Positions 34,413-43,000 of a stretch of DNA of 64,000 bases are shown here, piece by piece; the stretch's first letter is position 1; the number at the start of each line of letters is the position of its first letter. Source of the stretch: DATFQE01 sp963739085 (GTDB taxonomy: Bacteria; Actinomycetota; Thermoleophilia; Gaiellales; Gaiellaceae); the NCBI GenBank assembly GCA_963739085.1, contig CAVTZA010000014.1, positions 62,001 to 126,000 on the forward strand, given 5' to 3'. Under the pieces are notes generated by a model, which did not search any database, had not been told where the DNA came from, and saw only the letters and a list, made by a program, of their open reading frames with translations. A program made the translations under genes and the position numbers.

Positions 34413-34994
34413 TCAGGCGGACTGAGCCCGGAGCTTCGCCTTGTAGGCGCGCTTCGCTTCCTGGTAGCGGTCGAGCGCCTCCGCGGAGTCGACGTCGCCC
34501 AGCGTCGGATGGCTCGGCGTCAGCTCGTCGGCGACCCGGACGCCGAACCGCTTCGACAGCACCGCGCTCAGCGCCTTGACCTTCATCGGCCCGAAGCCGG
34601 GCAGCGCCTCGATCCGGTGTTTGAGGTCCTTGGAGTCGGCCGCCTCCGTCCAGAGCCGCGCTGCGTCGCCGCCGTACTCCTCCTCGACGACGGCGGCGAG
34701 CTCGCGGACGCGGCCGGCCATCGAGCCGGGGAAGCGGTGGATCGCCGGGCGCTCGCGGAAGACGAGCTCCAGTCGCTCCGGCTCCGTGCTCGCGATCTCT
34801 CCCGGGTCGAGCGTGCCGAGCCGCTGCTGGATCTTGAGCGGCCCCGAGAACGCCTGCTGGACGGTTACCTGCTGGTCGAGGGCGAAGCCGATGAGCAGCG
34901 CCAGCGGCTCGTGCGCGAGGAGCTTGTTCGCCTCGTCGCTCTCGGTGAAGTGAAGCCGGTCGGGCGCGCTGACGGCCACGAGCAGAGCGTACAC
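34413..34994 (-). CDS. HhH-GPD-type DNA glycosylase-like protein
   Basis: 193 residues. LIGFALDQQVTVQQAFSGP and a later helix-hairpin-helix segment ALPGFGPMKVKALSAVLSKRFG match the HhH-GPD base-excision repair fold in an uncharacterised actinobacterial branch. The catalytic Lys or Asp of the classical glycosylases is not certain. The GTG start at 34994 lies only 2 bp from the edge of repeat R2 copy A, so R2 supplies the whole leader; a later GTG at codon 6 is possible. Confidence 0.75.
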   Translation of the reverse strand: MYALLVAVSAPDRLHFTESDEANKLLAHEPLALLIGFALDQQVTVQQAFSGPLKIQQRLGTLDPGEIASTEPERLELVFRERPAIHRFPGSMAGRVRELAAVVEEEYGGDAARLWTEAADSKDLKHRIEALPGFGPMKVKALSAVLSKRFGVRVADELTPSHPTLGDVDSAEALDRYQEAKRAYKAKLRAQSA

Positions 34995-34996
34995 CC

Positions 34997-35160
34997 GGAG
35001 GGTTTGGCGGGATGTCGCTCGTTGCCGGGGTGCGATGGTCGTTCCGAGGCAAGGACGCAGGGAGTGTTCGTATGCGGAGCTATACGGGCGCGACCGAGGA
35101 CGCGGCCTCGGGGCGAGCAGCGCGGCCCGGCGGCACAGCCGTCATCTCGCCAAGCCCTCC
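34997..35160. repeat. R2 fold-back element, copy A
   Basis: 164 bp. Ends are inverted: GGAGGGTTTGGCGGGATG at the left, and the right end reversed reads GGAGGGCTTGGCGAGATG. Similarity continues inward: the two halves are imperfect complements across the whole length, turning at GTAT-N7-TATAC (35070-35085). The conserved inner block GGTGCGATGGTCGTTCC recurs in copy B (55598-55770, opposite orientation). It sits between the start of the HhH-GPD gene and the stop of a small lipoprotein gene. No transposase is inside. Confidence 0.8.
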
Positions 35161-35168
35161 TTTGGCGT

Positions 35169-35312
35169 TTAGTAGCCGTAGACGCCGCCGGTCGTGGTGG
35201 TCTGCGTTGACGTCCCGCCGTTTGCAGGCGCCGGATTCTCCTCGCCGCCGCCACAGCCGTTCAGCGCGAGGGCGGCGAGAAGAATCGCTACGGCGAGTCC
35301 CGTCCGTCGCAT
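35169..35312 (-). CDS. Very small lipoprotein
   Basis: 47 residues: MRRTGLAVAILLAALALNGC is a complete lipoprotein signal with the lipobox Cys at position 20, followed by GGGEENPAPANGG and a Thr-rich tail ending VYGY. Such short lipoproteins are usually unannotated. The ATG at 35312 follows the DUF1028 gene by 10 bp. Its stop is 9 bp from repeat R2 copy A. Function unknown. Confidence 0.55.
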   Translation of the reverse strand: MRRTGLAVAILLAALALNGCGGGEENPAPANGGTSTQTTTTGGVYGY

Positions 35313-35322
35313 GCACCTCTCA

Positions 35323-36186
35323 CTATGCCCGTCGCCCGGATTCGGTTTCCTGGCCCAGCAGCTCGTCGACGTGCGGCAGCACGCCGCGCGCCGCCAGCGC
35401 CCGCGCGAAGACGGCCCAGCGCGGCTCGTCCGCGAGCAGCGGCGCCAGCAGCTCGCGGGCGTGGTCGAGCTCGCCCGCGTGCGCGGCGGCGATGATCTCG
35501 GCCCAGCGCACGTCGAGGTCCGAGAGCCCGGCCGAGCGGGCGGTGGCGACGGGGTCCTTCGACTCGGGCAGGTTGCGGTAGCCCTCCTCGAGGTCGAGGA
35601 GGCGGCGCAGCTCGGCCAGCGGCTCGGGGTGGTCGTCGACACGCAGGTCGGAGACAACCTCCCACGGCTTCCCCTCGGCCGGAACCACGAGCAGGCCGGC
35701 GGCCTGCTGGCCGCGCCAGTCGCCGCCGGCCGCCTCGGCGGCGTCGAGTGCCGCGAGCAGGCGCCGAGCGAGCGAGCCAGACGCCGCCTCGAACGCCTCT
35801 GCCATCGCGGGCCAGACGTCGGCGCTTCGCATCATGTTGGCCTGGACGCTGTAGCCCTCGCCGGTGCGGTGGCCGGCCTCCGGGATGCAGGCCTCGCCGG
35901 TGTGGGCGGCGGTCCGCCCCTCGGAGTCCACGATCGCGACCTGCCGCACGGCCTGCTCCGGATCCGCCGCCACCAGCCCGGCCAGCGCCTGCTCGGGCGT
36001 CTTCCCGGCCTGCAGCAGCTCGAGCCCGAGCGGCCCGTAGCTCCGCTCGGTGAACGACTGGGTGGCGACCGCGCCGATGCCGGGAAGCGCCCATGGGACG
36101 ACGCCGCCGGCGCGGAACGCCCGCGACTGGATCGCCACGCCGAGCTCGCCGGTCTCGGAGTCGCGGGCGACGATCGAATACGTCAC
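35323..36186 (-). CDS. DUF1028 family protein (Ntn-hydrolase-like)
   Basis: 287 residues. TYSIVARDSETGELGVAIQS, ALPGIGAVATQSFTERSYG and TGEACIPEAGHRTGEGYSVQANMM are the DUF1028 signatures; a C-terminal segment with a peptidoglycan-binding-like or TPR-like extension (about 230-287) follows. I chose the GTG at 36186 because it overlaps the stop of the upstream peroxiredoxin gene (GTGA) and begins the family N-terminus. Biochemical role not established in the family as far as I know. Confidence 0.85.
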   Translation of the reverse strand: MTYSIVARDSETGELGVAIQSRAFRAGGVVPWALPGIGAVATQSFTERSYGPLGLELLQAGKTPEQALAGLVAADPEQAVRQVAIVDSEGRTAAHTGEACIPEAGHRTGEGYSVQANMMRSADVWPAMAEAFEAASGSLARRLLAALDAAEAAGGDWRGQQAAGLLVVPAEGKPWEVVSDLRVDDHPEPLAELRRLLDLEEGYRNLPESKDPVATARSAGLSDLDVRWAEIIAAAHAGELDHARELLAPLLADEPRWAVFARALAARGVLPHVDELLGQETESGRRA

Positions 36187-36749
36187 GACCGGCGTCCCTC
36201 GAGCCAGGCCACGACCTCGGCGGCGTTCTCGTCCGGCGGGAAGACGGGGTAGAAGACCTTGACGATCCGGCCCCGCTCCGCGACGAGCGCGAGCCGCTTG
36301 TAGAGGCGCGTGCCGTCGAAGTCGAAGGTGGGGAGCCGCAGCGCGGCGGCGAGGTGCAGCTCGGGATCGGCGACGACGGGGTGGGGGAGCGCCAGCCGCT
36401 CGACCGCCTCCAGCTGGTCGGCGAGCGGCTGCGCGGACAGCCCGATCGTGCGTGCACCGAGGGCACGGAGTGCGGCGCCGTGGTCGCGGTAGCCGCACGA
36501 CTGCGGTGTGCATCCGCGGGCGCCGGGCGTCTCGTCCCAGGCCGCCGGCGGCTCGACTCCGGGACGGCCCGTGCGCGGATAGACGTACAGGACGAGCAGG
36601 CCCTCCGCTTCGCGGGCGAGATCGAGCTCGCCGGCCGTGGACTCCAGGCGGAGCGGCGGGACGTCGAGCCCGGGCAGGTGATCGGCGGCGCCGTCGTCCT
36701 CGGGGACCGGCAGGCCTTCAGGCAGCACGGTGGGGTCGTACGCGCTCAT
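36183..36749 (-). CDS. Peroxiredoxin-like protein (AhpC/TSA family)
   Basis: 188 residues with a thioredoxin fold. LLVLYVYPRTGRPG resembles the YPxxxTPGC start of BCP-type peroxiredoxins, and CTPQSCGYRDHGAALRALGA supplies two Cys, the first in peroxidatic and the second in resolving-like spacing. An inserted segment (EPPAAWDETPGARG) separates the YPRTG block from the Cys. It probably reduces peroxides. ATG overlaps the GMC oxidoreductase stop (ATGA). Confidence 0.8.
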   Translation of the reverse strand: MSAYDPTVLPEGLPVPEDDGAADHLPGLDVPPLRLESTAGELDLAREAEGLLVLYVYPRTGRPGVEPPAAWDETPGARGCTPQSCGYRDHGAALRALGARTIGLSAQPLADQLEAVERLALPHPVVADPELHLAAALRLPTFDFDGTRLYKRLALVAERGRIVKVFYPVFPPDENAAEVVAWLEGRRS

Positions 36750-38077
36750 CGCAGGAGCTCCGCGACCCGCTCGGCGACTGCCACCGTCGACAGGTTCGTG
36801 TTCGCCCGCGGCACGGTCGGCATGATCGACGCGTCGCCGACTACGAGGCCCTCGACGCCGAGGACCCGGGCGTTCCCGTCCACAACCGACCCGATCGCGC
36901 AGGTGCCGACAGGGTGGAAGAAGCCGCGGACCTCGGCCTGGACGTACGCCTCGAGGTCGGTGTCCGCGCCGGGCCGCCGCTCGGCGCCCAGGTAGCCGGC
37001 GAGCGGCTGCTCAGACGCGAGCCGGCGCACGACCTCGAGCCCGTGGACGAGCGTCCCGACGTCGCGCTCGTCCGCCAGGAAGCCGTGCTCGATGCGCGGC
37101 GGCGCCTCCGGCTCCGGCGATGACAGCGTCACGCGCCCAGTCGAATACGGCTTCATGGCGAAGACGGCACCGGTGAGCTCGTAGCCGTCGTCGAGGGCCA
37201 CATTCGACGGGAAGACGTACAGGTCGCGGGCCTCGTCGAACAGCGTCACCTGGCCCATGAAGAGTGGCTGCTCGAGCTCGAACGCCGCTGTCTCCTCGGT
37301 CAGGCGCCCATCCACCTCCCACTCGAACCCGACGCCGACGTGGTCGCGCAGGTTCTCGCCCACCGGCAGGTCGACATCGAGCCCAGGCCCGATGCCGCTG
37401 CGAAGCAGGATCGCCGGCGAGCCGTAGGAGCCGGCGCTCACGACAACCGTGCCGGCGTCGAGCTCACCGGTGGAGGTCGCCACTCCGACCGCACGGCCGT
37501 CACGGAGCAGCACGCGGTCGGCGAGCGTGTCCGCCAGCACCGTGAGGTTCGGCCGCGACCGGGCCGCGTCGAGGTAGGCGAACGCCCGTGTGCCAGCGCA
37601 CCGTTCCGACGGCGTTCGCCGGATGCGCTCCTCCGTGCAGGCCCGCGCCACGGGCGGCCTCTGCGAAGGCGCGCTGCCAGGGCGAGAGCTCGTGGTTCGC
37701 CGAAGCGCCGCGCACTTGAGCTCACGCTCGCCGCGCTCGAGGAACGGCTCGAGCGTCTCGTGGCTCCAGCCGTGCCCCCACTCGTCGTAGTCGGCGGGGA
37801 GGCCGCGGAGAACCGCGCAGGCGTTGTGGGCGGAGCACCCGCCGATGATCCGCGCGCGCAGCTGCGAGCGGTCGTCCTCGTCGAGCCGCTCCCACGCGTG
37901 CGAGAACGCGAGCATCCGGCCGTCGACCATGTCCTCCGGCCACCGGCCCTCCTCGAAGTGGCCGTAGTCCGGGCCGGCCTCCACGAGGCAGACGGTCCGC
38001 TCGGGATCCTCGCTCAGGCGCGCGGCGAGCACGCAGCCCGCGCTACCGCCGCCGAGGACGACGACGTCGTAGCTCAC
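36746..38077 (-). CDS. GMC-family FAD oxidoreductase, internal frame scramble
   Basis: About 443 residues. DVVVLGGGSAGCVLAARLSE is the FAD dinucleotide fold, RIIGGCSAHNACAVLRG the GMC signature 1 region, and FFHPVGTCAIGSVVDGNARV with the later PTVPRANTNLST the C-terminal active-site block with His. Between about 37720 and 37580 the correct text (NHELSPWQRAFAEAARGAG, ANAVGTVRW) is in another frame, so two compensating indels are present. It is shorter than typical GMC enzymes. GTG at 38077 overlaps the HIT gene stop. Substrate (alcohol or sugar) unknown. Confidence 0.75.
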   Translation of the reverse strand: MSYDVVVLGGGSAGCVLAARLSEDPERTVCLVEAGPDYGHFEEGRWPEDMVDGRMLAFSHAWERLDEDDRSQLRARIIGGCSAHNACAVLRGLPADYDEWGHGWSHETLEPFLERGERELKCAALRRTTSSRPGSAPSQRPPVARACTEERIRRTPSERCAGTRAFAYLDAARSRPNLTVLADTLADRVLLRDGRAVGVATSTGELDAGTVVVSAGSYGSPAILLRSGIGPGLDVDLPVGENLRDHVGVGFEWEVDGRLTEETAAFELEQPLFMGQVTLFDEARDLYVFPSNVALDDGYELTGAVFAMKPYSTGRVTLSSPEPEAPPRIEHGFLADERDVGTLVHGLEVVRRLASEQPLAGYLGAERRPGADTDLEAYVQAEVRGFFHPVGTCAIGSVVDGNARVLGVEGLVVGDASIMPTVPRANTNLSTVAVAERVAELLR

Positions 38078-38637
38078 GTGAGCGCGGCCGCCACGCGGGC
38101 GACGTCCTCGCGCCAGACGTCCTCCGGCACGGGCGGGAGGATGTCGTCCCAGATCGCCACGAAGCTGCCGACCAGCTGCGGGAGGCGGGTCGGCCGGGCG
38201 ATGAACCACCAGTGGAGGTGCTCGCCGCCGTCGCCGTAGCGGCAGACGTGCACGCGGCCGATGTTGCCGAGCCCGCGAATCGCGCGCTCGATCCGAGCTT
38301 GGAGGACGCCGAGCTCGGCTGCCAGCTCGTCGGGGAGATCGCCCGGCTCGGCGAAGTGCTCCCGAGGCTCGAGGATCGCGACGAACGGCAGGCCGGTCGG
38401 AGCGAGCGCGCGGAGCCGCCAGCGCTCGTTCGTCCAGAAGAACTCGTCGTCGGTCGGCGTGCACCGGTCGCAGTCGACGCCTCCCTCGCCGCGCCGGGGG
38501 GTGTCGACCTCGGTGGGCGGAGCCAGCCGGCGCGGACGCATCTCGCCGTCGAAGGGGAACGTCCCCCACTCGTCGACCGGCGGCATTCGGAGGGCGCCGG
38601 CGACGCGCGCGTGCAGCTCTTCTGGGGTTTCCGGCAT
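38074..38637 (-). CDS. HIT-superfamily hydrolase-like protein
   Basis: 187 residues. A C-terminal GDGGEHLHWWFIARP gives a shortened histidine triad (H-x-H-x-x), preceded by LPFVAILEPREHFAEPGDLP. A CDRC pair in the middle may bind zinc as in some HIT proteins. ATG at 38637 starts MPETPEELHARVAGALR; the longer open frame upstream is not conserved-looking. Substrate is probably a nucleotide conjugate, by family. Confidence 0.75.
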   Translation of the reverse strand: MPETPEELHARVAGALRMPPVDEWGTFPFDGEMRPRRLAPPTEVDTPRRGEGGVDCDRCTPTDDEFFWTNERWRLRALAPTGLPFVAILEPREHFAEPGDLPDELAAELGVLQARIERAIRGLGNIGRVHVCRYGDGGEHLHWWFIARPTRLPQLVGSFVAIWDDILPPVPEDVWREDVARVAAALT

Positions 38638-38642
38638 CGACG

Positions 38643-38741
38643 TCAGGCCTCGATCGGCTGCGCGAAGAACCAGTCGTGACCCTGCGGGTCCGAGCAGCCG
38701 TCGCCGTCCTCGTACAGCAGGTAGGGAGTGATCGCCTGCAT
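38643..38741 (-). pseudogene. Internally deleted PhnB-type VOC gene remnant
   Basis: A 32-residue frame reads MQAITPYLLYEDGDG then CSDPQGHDWFFAQPIEA. The first part is the N-terminus of PhnB-like VOC proteins; the second is their C-terminal DPxGHxWxFAQ block. The roughly 90 residues normally between them are absent without loss of frame. It looks like a deletion scar of a glyoxalase gene beside an intact VOC gene at 38751. Could be expressed as a micro-protein, but a remnant is likelier. Confidence 0.5.
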
Positions 38742-38750
38742 GCGTGAACG

Positions 38751-39104
38751 CTACGCCGGTCTCGGATGCCGCGGCTCGTAGAGGCCGATCTCGCCGGCGC
38801 CAGGCACACGGAAGTGCGTGAGCAGCCCCCAACCCTCGTCCGAGACCCCCGTGGTGAACTCGACTCCCCGCTCGCCGAGCTCCTCCACGGTTTGCCGCAC
38901 GTCGTCGCACAGGAAGAACAGCGTCTGCCCGCCGCTCGTCGGCGTTCCGTTCAGCGGATGGCAGGCGAGCTCGGCCGGCGGTAAGCCGAAGATCAGCCAA
39001 CCGTCGCCGGCATCGACGGCATCGAAACCGAGCACGTCACGGAAGAACGCCCGTGCCGCTTCGGCGTCCTCGGCGTACACGATCGTGTGCGCGCCGGTGA
39101 TCAC
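38751..39104 (-). CDS. VOC-superfamily (glyoxalase-like) protein
   Basis: 117 residues. GAHTIVYAEDAEAARAFFRD and VLGFDAVDAGDGWLIFGLPP form the first module; DDVRQTVEELGERGVEF and FRVPGAGEIGLYEPRHPRP the second, with Glu in a metal-ligand position. The GTG start overlaps the methyltransferase stop (GTGA). Substrate unknown. Confidence 0.85.
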   Translation of the reverse strand: MITGAHTIVYAEDAEAARAFFRDVLGFDAVDAGDGWLIFGLPPAELACHPLNGTPTSGGQTLFFLCDDVRQTVEELGERGVEFTTGVSDEGWGLLTHFRVPGAGEIGLYEPRHPRPA

Positions 39105-39883
39105 GGCGGCATCTTCGCACCGCGCACACACCATGCTCGCGCGCTCAGCCTGAACGAGCCCGCCGGGTTGCCGAGCTCCTCGCGGAGCCGCTCGCGGAGC
39201 CGTTTCTGCGCCGGAGCGTCCAGCGCCGCCGTGTACGCGCCGGCGGGCCCGACCCCGCCCGTGAAGGGCTGCCAGAGGTCGTCGAAGTCGTCGTACGAGG
39301 CCTCCACCTCGAGCGGCGAGACGCTCACGTCCTCGAGCCCGGCCGTCGACCACAGCGCTTCCAGCTCGGGCGGCGTGGAGTGGCGCATCGAGCCCTCGTC
39401 GAGCGGCCCTGCCTGCTCGGGGTCGAGGGCGACGGCGGCGTCCCAGAACGCCCGCAGCATCCGCATCTCGCCCGCGTAGTCCCACACACAGCCGGCGACG
39501 AGGCCGCCCGGCTTCGCGACGCGTCGCATCTCGGCGACGCCGGCGGGCGCGTCGTCGAGGAAATTGACCACGAGCTGCGAGAGCACGGCATCGAACGTCC
39601 CGTCCTCGAACGGCAGCGACTCGGCGGCGGCGAGGCGGACGTCCACGTCCGGGTTCCGCGCGCGGCACGCCTCGACGAACGGGGCCGACGGGTCGACGGC
39701 CGCGACCTGCGAGGCGCCGACGACCCTTGCCGCCGCGGCCGTCAGCGCGCCCGGCCCGCAGCCGACGTCGAGCACCCGCTGCCCCGGTGCGACCGCCGCC
39801 CGCTCGAGCAGCGCTGCCGCGAGGGCAGGGCTGTAGCGGCCGACGTAGCGGTCGTATACCTCGGCTGGAGCCTGGAAGGTCAT
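39101..39883 (-). CDS. SAM-dependent methyltransferase
   Basis: 260 residues. Motif I VLDVGCGPGALTAAAARVV, acidic ribose contact in AAVDPSAPFVEACR, LPFEDGTFDAVLSQLVVNF as motifs II/III, and EMRRVAKPGGLVAGCVWDY. I chose the ATG at 39883 because GAGG lies five to eight bases upstream; an in-frame GTG at 39907 lacks a ribosome site. The acceptor is not known; the fold resembles UbiE/BioC-like small-molecule methyltransferases. Confidence 0.85.
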   Translation of the reverse strand: MTFQAPAEVYDRYVGRYSPALAAALLERAAVAPGQRVLDVGCGPGALTAAAARVVGASQVAAVDPSAPFVEACRARNPDVDVRLAAAESLPFEDGTFDAVLSQLVVNFLDDAPAGVAEMRRVAKPGGLVAGCVWDYAGEMRMLRAFWDAAVALDPEQAGPLDEGSMRHSTPPELEALWSTAGLEDVSVSPLEVEASYDDFDDLWQPFTGGVGPAGAYTAALDAPAQKRLRERLREELGNPAGSFRLSARAWCVRGAKMPP

Positions 39884-39992
39884 GGCACCCTCGGGCTGGG
39901 CAGGCACAACGCGATGCTAACTTCGCCCGGCTGGAGCAGGAGGTCGGGGACGCCTTCGCCGTTCGCTCGGCCGCAAGTTGGTATCGTGGCAT

Positions 39993-40006
39993 CGAACGTA
40001 CGTTCG
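39993..40006. promoter_or_regulatory. LexA (SOS) box upstream of lhr
   Basis: CGAAC-GTAC-GTTCG is a perfect 14-bp palindrome matching the actinobacterial/Bacillus LexA box (CGAAC-N4-GTTCG), 28 bp upstream of the lhr ATG. The divergent methyltransferase starts 110 bp away. Lhr is known to be DNA-damage-inducible in mycobacteria, so the site fits the target. Confidence 0.75.
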
Positions 40007-40034
40007 TGTGGGTCGAGGAGGCTAGTCTGGCCGT

Positions 40035-43000
40035 ATGAGCGCTCTCGACGTCTTCACTCCTGCGACGCGGGCCTGGTTCGAGGGCGCGTTCGAGGGGCCG
40101 ACACCGGCGCAGGAGCTCGGCTGGCCGGCGATCGCGAGCGGCAAGCACACGCTCATCCAGGCGCCGACCGGATCGGGCAAGACGCTCGCCGCGTTCCTCT
40201 ACGGGATCGACCGGCTCAACGAGAGCCCGGGAGAGGGGCTGCGGCTGCTGTACGTCTCACCGCTGAAGGCGCTGAACTACGACGTCGAGCGCAACTTGCG
40301 CGGGCCGCTCGCCGGCCTCCGCAGCGAGCTCAGCGTGGCGGTGCGGACCGGCGACACGCCGCAGAAGGAGCGCGCGGCGATGCTCAAGACGCCCCCGGAC
40401 ATCCTGATCACCACCCCGGAGTCGCTCTTCCTGCTCCTCACCTCTCGCGGCCGCGAGATCCTGGGCTCGGTCGAGACGATCGTGCTCGACGAGGTGCACG
40501 CCGTCGCCGGGACGAAGCGCGGCGCGCACCTGGCCCTCAGCGTCGAGCGGCTCGTCCGCCTCGTCGACCGCGACATCCAACGCGTCGGCCTCTCCGCCAC
40601 CCAGCGACCGCTGGAGGAGATCGGCCGCTTCGTGTCCGGCGGTCGCGACATCCAGCTCGTCGACGCCGGCCGCGCCAAGGAGCTCGACCTCAAGGTCGTC
40701 GTCCCCGTGGAGGACATGCGCGAGCCCGGCGGCTCGAGCAACGAGCTGATCGAGTTGCTCGGCTCGGTCCCCGAGTCGCCGTCACAGTCGATCTGGCCCT
40801 CGATCTACCCGGAGCTGCTCAAGCTCGTCGAGGCGCACCGCTCGACGATCGTCTTCGTCAACAACCGCCGGCTCGCGGAGCGCCTTGCGCTGCGCCTGAA
40901 CGAGCTGGCCGAGAAGGAGATCGCCCGCGCCCACCACGGCTCGATCGCCCGCGAGCAGCGGCTCGAGATCGAGGAGCTCTTGAAGCGCGGCGAGATCCCG
41001 TGTCTCGTCGCGACCTCGTCGCTCGAGCTCGGCATCGACATGGGCGCCGTCGACCTCGTCGTCCAGGTCGAGTCGCCGAAGTCGGTCGCCCGCGGCCTCC
41101 AGCGAGTGGGCCGCGCCGGCCACACGCTCGGCGAGATCTCGCGCGGCCGCATCTTCCCGAAGTTCCGAGCCGACCTGCTCGAGTCGGCCGTGGTCGCGCG
41201 CAAGATGCGCGCGGGCGAGATCGAGGAGACGGCGATCCCGCGCAACCCGCTCGACGTCCTCGCGCAGCAGATCGTCGCGCTGTGTGCCGACGAGGAGATC
41301 AGCGTCGACGAGCTCCACACGCTGGTGAAGCGCGCGTACCCGTTCGCCGAGCTCTCGCGGGTGCAGCTCGAGAACGTCCTCGACATGCTCGCCGGCCGCT
41401 ACCCCTCGGACGAGTTCGCGGAGCTGCGGCCCCGGATCGTCTGGGATCGCACCGGCGGCCTGATCCGGGGTCGGCAGGGGGCCCGCAAGCTGGCGGTGAC
41501 GAACGCCGGGACGATTCCCGACCGCGGGCTCTTCGGCGTTCATCTCGTCGACGGCGGCGGCCGTGTCGGCGAGCTCGACGAGGAGATGGTGTACGAGGCG
41601 CGCGCCGGCCAGACCTTCCTGCTCGGCGCCTCCACCTGGCGGATCGAGGAGATCACGCGCGACCGCGTGCTCGTCTCGCCCGCGCCGGGCGTCCCGGGCG
41701 CCGTGCCGTTCTGGAAGGGCGAGGGCGTCGGCCGTCCCTACGAGCTCGGTGCCGCGATCGGCCAGGCCTCGCGCGAGCTGGTGGCGCTGCCCGAGGACAA
41801 GGCGCTGGCGCGGCTCGGCGACGAGTTCCTGCTCGACGAGCGCGCGGCAAGGAACCTCCTGACCTTCCTACAGGAGCAGGAGGCGGCGACCGGCACCGTC
41901 CCCTCGGACCGGACGATCGTCGTCGAGCGCTTCCGCGACGAGATCGGCGACTGGCGGGTCTGCATCCTCTCGCCGTTCGGCGGCCGGGTACACGCCCCGT
42001 GGGCGATGGCCGTCGCAAGGCGGCTGCGCGAGTCGCTCGGGCTCGAGGTGCAGTCGCTCTGGTCGGACGACGGGATCGCGCTCCACCTCCCGGATGCGGA
42101 CTCGACGCCGGCGCTCGAGGAGATCCTCATCGACCCGAACGACGTCGAGGAGCTCGTCGTCAGCGAGTTGGGCGACACCGCGCTCTTCGGCTCGCGCTTC
42201 CGCGAGAACGCGGCCCGCGCTCTGCTGATCCCGCGCCGCCGACCCGGTGAGCGAACGCCGCTCTGGCAGCAGCGCCTGAAGGCGCAGGGGCTGCTCCAAG
42301 TCGCCCGCAAGTACGGATCGTTCCCGATCATCCTCGAGACCTATCGCGAGTGCCTGCAGGACGTTTTCGACCTGCCGTCGCTGAAGCGGCTTCTGGGCGG
42401 GCTGCGCTCGCGCTCGATCGACTACGTCGACGTCGAGACCGCGAGCTCCTCGCCCTTCTCTGCCTCGCTGCTCTTCGACTACGTCGCGACGTACATGTAC
42501 GAGGACGACACGCCTCCTGCAGAGCGTCGCGCACAGGCGCTCGCCCTCGACCGCGACCTGCTCCGCGAGCTGCTCGGCCAGGAGGAGCTGCGCGACCTGC
42601 TCGACGCGGACGCGGTCGCCGACGTGGAGCGCTCGCTCGCCGGCGACCCGCGGAACCCGGACGAGCTGCACGACGTCCTCCGCCGCCGCGGAGACCTGCG
42701 CGTCGGCGAGTTCGACGAGGCCCACGCCGCCGTGCTCGAGACCGAGCGCAGGGCGATCCGCGTCCGCGTGGCGTCCGAGGAGCGGCTGATCGCGGCCGAG
42801 GACGCGGGCCGGTACCGCGACGCGCTCGGAGCGATGCCGCCCGGAGGCCTGCCCGAAGCGTTCCTGGAGGGTGGTGAAAGCTCGCTGCGCGAGCTCGTCC
42901 TTCGCCACGCGCGAGGCCGCGGGCCGTTCACGACGGCCCAGGCGAACGAGCGCTTCGGCAGGGACGTCGAGCCGATCCTGCGCGAGCTCGAGCGGGAGGA

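Noticed and set aside
34997..35165. Coding frame through R2 (both copies give a similar peptide)
   Set aside because: The similarity of the peptides reflects DNA-level repeat conservation; the element is palindromic and has no proper start signal in either copy.
39908..40038. Small coding frame upstream of lhr ending in an ATGA overlap
   Set aside because: It crosses the LexA palindrome and has no start codon with a ribosome site, and part of it is a shadow of the divergent methyltransferase leader.
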